Shown piece by piece: positions 60,731 through 64,000 of a stretch of DNA of 64,000 nucleotides (the stretch's first letter is position 1; each line of letters begins with the position of its first letter). Origin of the DNA: Rhyacophila brunnea (Eukaryota; Arthropoda; Insecta; Trichoptera; Rhyacophilidae); the NCBI GenBank assembly GCA_022495005.1, contig JAGYXB010001352.1, forward strand, positions 124,001 to 188,000. The letters are read 5' to 3'. The notes beneath the pieces are model-generated. The model was given only the letters and a program-made list of their open reading frames with translations, was not told the origin of the DNA and did no database searches. The position numbers and the translations under genes were made by a program.

Positions 60731-60761
60731 TTAAGCGATTAAATAAATTACACATAATACA

Positions 60762-60825
60762 CCAGGAGTATGCTCTGAAAATACCATAAAACCTCCATTT
60801 TGACATACGTGGGGCATGTGGGCCG
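60762..60825. repeat. Detached terminal segment of a TTAA foldback element
   Basis: CCAGGAGTATGCTCTGAAAA, then CTCCATTTTGACATACG and GGGCATGTGGGCCG match the outermost about 65 bp of the family, with the CGGCCC-type end, followed by TTAT instead of TTAA. It starts about 28 bp after copy D. Confidence 0.65.
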
Positions 60826-60829
60826 TTAT

Positions 60830-61641
60830 TTTGACTGATGCTCGCAGGTATATAAAGGGCAAATGACACTATAAATATTGTATTTTTGTTCAGTGATCGC
60901 GGCGATTGAAAACTTGACCGCACCTTCGCCCCGCCGCTTCCCGCGGATTTCGCGGCTAAAATTATTTTAATCTGCTATCGAAGCGCACGAGCTGTTTGAA
61001 TTGTAAATTTTGATATGATGTTAGGTACATTATGTCTATCGGATTTAATTAATTCTTCAATCGAGACCTCTGCCGAAATTCACCCAGCGCGCATTAAATC
61101 CTTTGATTTTATTCCTCCGCCGCCGAACACGAAGATTGATAGAAACGAAAATTGTGAAATTCGCCTCGTGGGCCCCTCCACCCTTTTTTGCCCCCCAACT
61201 CCTGAAATTTCCCTCTCATTATTAATTCAGAGCTCGCGGGCCGCAGGATTCGCTCCTAAATCTGCTCGCTTTGCAATTCTGACTCGTCTCAGACATCGCT
61301 CTTTGATGGCAGTCCCCGACAGATGGGACGCACTTCTTTCGTGGATGGCAGAGGGTGGGGGTGGGGTCTGAAAGTCCTAATACGGAGCGTATCTAGGTAA
61401 CAGTATGGTGTCTTTAAAATCGTATCGTGCGATTTTACGTTTACATTTTTACGTGTAAATAAATTAGTGATGTGTATTAGAACCGGGTCGCTCGAGCCAT
61501 TTGTTAAATTAAATAATCCACGATGCGAACCGGTTGTTATATTTCTTTATATAATATTGTTTAGGATTTAGCTCATTCTATTATATTTGTTGTATTTACT
61601 CTTCATACTGTTTCTCTAATACTGCATGTTTTAATACTATT
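60830..61641. other. GC-richer unique island, no proven gene
   Basis: 60900-61380 is the GC-richest non-repeat stretch here. It contains the longest open frame without an explanation (118 codons, 61015-61371, plus strand: proline-rich centre, no known motif, ends in a Gly run). No Kozak or splice evidence supports it. A regulatory or 5'-UTR/exonic role is possible but not shown. Confidence 0.35.
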
Positions 61642-61833
61642 TTACAACGCTTTTCTTAGCTCGTATTCTTATTTGTCCGGTGGTTCTTTGTCCGGTACAA
61701 ATCTTGCAATCGATTTTAACTAACTTCCCGACTAGCTAGACATTTGAAACTTTTAGAATATATCAGATGCATTTTTTTAATACTTTTTGCCATCTTTAAG
61801 TAGAATTGAATTCATTTTCAGTTAATTCTGTTT
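61642..61833 (-). repeat. Dispersed repeat R1, copy 4, truncated
   Basis: Minus orientation: TTACAACGCTTTTCTTAGCT, GTCCGGTACAAATCTTGCAA, CTTCCCGACTAGCTAGAC, ATACTTTTTGCCATCTTTAA. Only the 3' half of R1 is present. Confidence 0.7.
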
Positions 61834-62414
61834 AACCTTTACTCTAATTCTCTTATATGGGTTCAAATCAACAAGACCAAGTAAAATTGGACGACGAAAA
61901 CCTGGTGCTAATAGAAAATATCACTACCAGTTCAACAGATGGAACGTAGCCAGGAAACGGCAGACCGCCATGCCACATACCTTCGTCTTATAACAGCATA
62001 ATATCTAGAAAATCTGCTTCAAAGAAATTCAACTTCTCGGATCTATCTGCAGGCATGTGATGGTATTATTGAAAATTTCAGCAGAACAACTTAATGCCAT
62101 CAGTATTTTTAAAATATATTTTCACTTACTATAAATTTCCATTCAATTTTTGCGAGCTTTGGGAATCTAATAATTTATCATGTTACGAGTGTGGAGTGGG
62201 CAAGCTTATTTAGAAATATTTTTTAATTAATTTATTAATTTAAAAAAGACATATTGAGCACAAAACAAATTATTAATTCAAGACGTTCACAAAATGACAT
62301 TTAGAATAAAAAGTACAAATAAATCGAATAGAGAAAAAACAAGGTAGAGAAAAGAAAAAAAACAAAGCAAAAAATAATTTTATAGAAAAAAAACTGACAA
62401 AAACAAATAGAATT
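61834..62414. other. No recognised gene
   Basis: AT-rich and A-rich towards 62400; it is probably the 3' untranslated part of the LINE fragment next to it. Confidence 0.4.
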
Positions 62415-62573
62415 TTAAAAACAGAATACATATAGCATCGCTAGAATGTCTACATCTCTAGGGAGTGTATTGACCAGCCGCACAGCCCTCGCTATTGGTG
62501 CCTGGTGAGCCTGACATGAGGAAACAGCGTTCACCCAAAATAGGTCATGGACCACGGGTGCATAAAAATTCAT
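62415..62573 (-). pseudogene. LINE ORF2 extreme C-terminus
   Basis: The minus strand reads MNFYAPVVHDLFWVNAVSSC, then QAHQAPIARAVRLVNTLPRD and VDILAMLYVFCF, then a stop at 62415-62417. The pattern P-(I/L)-x-R-A-x-R-L-x-N-(S/T)-L-x-x-D-(V/I)-D-(I/L) is the usual end of jockey/R1-related LINE ORF2 proteins. Only about 50 codons remain; upstream frames have stops. Confidence 0.6.
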
Positions 62574-62641
62574 TTTTTCCAGAATATCGGGATTATAAAC
62601 TATACCACGTCAGAGCAGGGATAAATGCTTTAAGGTGATTC

Positions 62642-63015
62642 ATCAGTGAAACGGCAAATAATTTTCAACCATAGGCGCGACGAAATTTTGCACTCGCTCC
62701 CATTCGGAGAGAGAATGTAGAGCTGGAAACACGTCATTTTGCTTCGTGATGGCGACGGGCGTAATGATTCTTAAATCGTGTAAAGATGACTTAAAACATT
62801 ACCCATTTACTTTAAAAAGAAAACATGTCAATGAATAATATATTATTATTGTTACTGATAAAACAATAAACAGAAAATTAAATGGACACATGTTGGATTT
62901 ATAAGACAAATTATATTTGGTTTGACATGCCTCATTTGCACCCGTGACCCGCAATCCGCGCATCGCCTAGCGACGATCTTTTTAGACCGTGTCTCAACTG
63001 AGGTATGGCCTTAAG
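62642..63015 (+). repeat. Dispersed repeat R2, copy 3
   Basis: TCAGTGAAACGGCAAATAAT to CTCAACTGAGGTATGGCC with the R2 landmarks; the central CGAACGTCGAGGTCG block has diverged. Confidence 0.75.
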
Positions 63016-63931
63016 AGCAGAAGTGACCTACGAGCATGCCTTGAAGAAAGTTAGTCGGAAAATACTCGTTTGAGAAACTGTCAAAAGGAAAATAATTATA
63101 TATAATTAAAATACAGATGTCGAAGAGTTTTTTTCTGAACACGCTGTAAAACAAAATATATATTATATGTATGTATTATTGAAACAAAAATGAAAAATGT
63201 ACAATATATCACTTGTATTTTTCACTACCTAATCGCAAAACCATACCACATTTTATCCCATATAGAGTAGTACCGGGTGTAGGGTATTAGTATTATAATA
63301 TAATAATATTATTAACTAATCGATTTTTAAATAATTCTAAATATTTTTTTTTATCTTACGATTACTGTAAAATGGATTATTGTTTTTCTTTATTTTTTTA
63401 TTGTCATTTGACTAAATAGTTAGAACTTTGAACACTGTTTTTTATGTTGTAAGCAATAAGGAAGAAAACAAGTCGTAATGTTGAAGAACCGCTGTTTACT
63501 CCATAATCTTACACTGAAGAACGTTTCCTTTAGATATGCGTGTTCGATTTGTAGACGCTGTTTTTTTTAGATGTGTTTGTGTCGCAACCACCCTTTCAGG
63601 GAAAACTCGTAAACTCCCTAGGTTATCTTTAACGGTACTAGCTCGTTACCTTCGCTATAAAAGATTTTGTCTGCGTTTTATCGTAAAATACCCACTCTTG
63701 TAGTTATTTTTTTCGCAGGACGGAGTATTGGGACGCACCCTGTTTTGAATACTTACTTACACGCATTATTTTTTTGCAATGAAAAGTCGTTAAATGTTTC
63801 GCTTTTTTACAAACAAAACACGATAACTACAAATAAATATTTATAATATTCGTTTCCCTCATTGGTCGTTTTATATAATATAATATTGATTTTTTTAGAG
63901 AAAATTCATTACATATTTACCCACCACATAC
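63016..63931. other. No recognised gene
   Basis: AT-rich unique sequence with (TA)-rich runs; nothing supportable. Confidence 0.4.
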
Positions 63932-64000
63932 CAGTGGCGAAGGTTGAGTCAGTTGTTAAGTTCCGACATAAATAGTGTACACTAAACTCTGTCAGTCATA
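63932..64000 (+). repeat. Left end of CAGTGGCG-type hAT-like element, cut by window edge
   Basis: CAGTGGCGAAGGTTGAGTC, CATAAATAGTGTACACTAAA and GTCAGTCATA follow the left end of 6280-6906. The element continues beyond the window. Confidence 0.7.

Noticed and set aside
61015..61371. 118-codon open frame as a gene
   Set aside because: No known motif, no supporting splice or start context, and its length is what GC-rich sequence gives by chance. Kept only as a property of the GC-rich island.
1..64000. CRISPR array, operon, riboswitch or prokaryotic gene cluster
   Set aside because: No regularly spaced direct repeats with unique spacers, no clustered ORFs and no ribosome-binding sites. All content is eukaryotic in type.

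Overview
The window looks like nuclear DNA of an insect, or at least an arthropod. It is AT-rich and has no operons, no bacterial-type gene spacing and no long open reading frame. It is packed with animal transposon families: mariner, hAT, pogo/Tigger, Tc1-like, TTAA-target elements, LINE tails and tRNA-derived SINEs. It also holds CCTAA arrays, which match the TTAGG telomere unit of many insects. I cannot fix the order; Hemiptera and Lepidoptera both fit. I find no host protein-coding exon that I can defend, so the window is best read as intergenic or long-intron DNA.

Layout. 0-9.3 kb: a 1.4 kb near-perfect foldback with TTAA target duplications (652-2044), a head-to-head SINE pair around a good tRNA-like cloverleaf (2660-3060), a nested foldback (3809-4254) and several short TIR elements. 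Three of these are hAT-type with 8-bp target duplications (6280-6906, 7317-7995, 9019-9236). 9.3-22 kb: a complex 1.4 kb inverted repeat (10001-11437), then mostly unique AT-rich sequence with SINE pieces and a 120-bp duplication. 22.4-23.7 kb: a complete-length mariner with intact ends, whose transposase gene is broken by frameshifts. 25-32 kb: SINE, a second TTAA foldback, an inverted pair of arms with hammerhead-ribozyme-like cores (29618-30550) and a pogo-type MITE (30598-31169). 34-36 kb: remnants of a pogo transposase and a Gypsy reverse transcriptase. 37-46 kb: SINEs, a recent 340-bp tandem duplication, two LINE 3' ends, a third TTAA element and a hAT MITE. 48.6-49.5 kb: a hAT element with perfect 8-bp target duplication and a transposase C-terminal remnant. 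52-64 kb: more SINE pairs, LINE tails, a MITE whose loop is telomere-like repeat (56710-56928), a Tc1-like pseudogene, a fourth TTAA element sitting at the centre of a palindrome (60163-60730), and a hAT-like end running off the right edge.

Nothing here works as a pathway. The common theme is inverted structure. At least a dozen elements would fold into hairpins if transcribed, making the window a plausible source of double-stranded RNA. The nonautonomous elements (TTAA, hAT, pogo) depend on transposases not intact in this window. Three GC-richer unique islands (about 8.2-8.5, 38.3-38.5 and 60.9-61.4 kb) are the best candidates for non-repeat function, but nothing in the sequence proves it.
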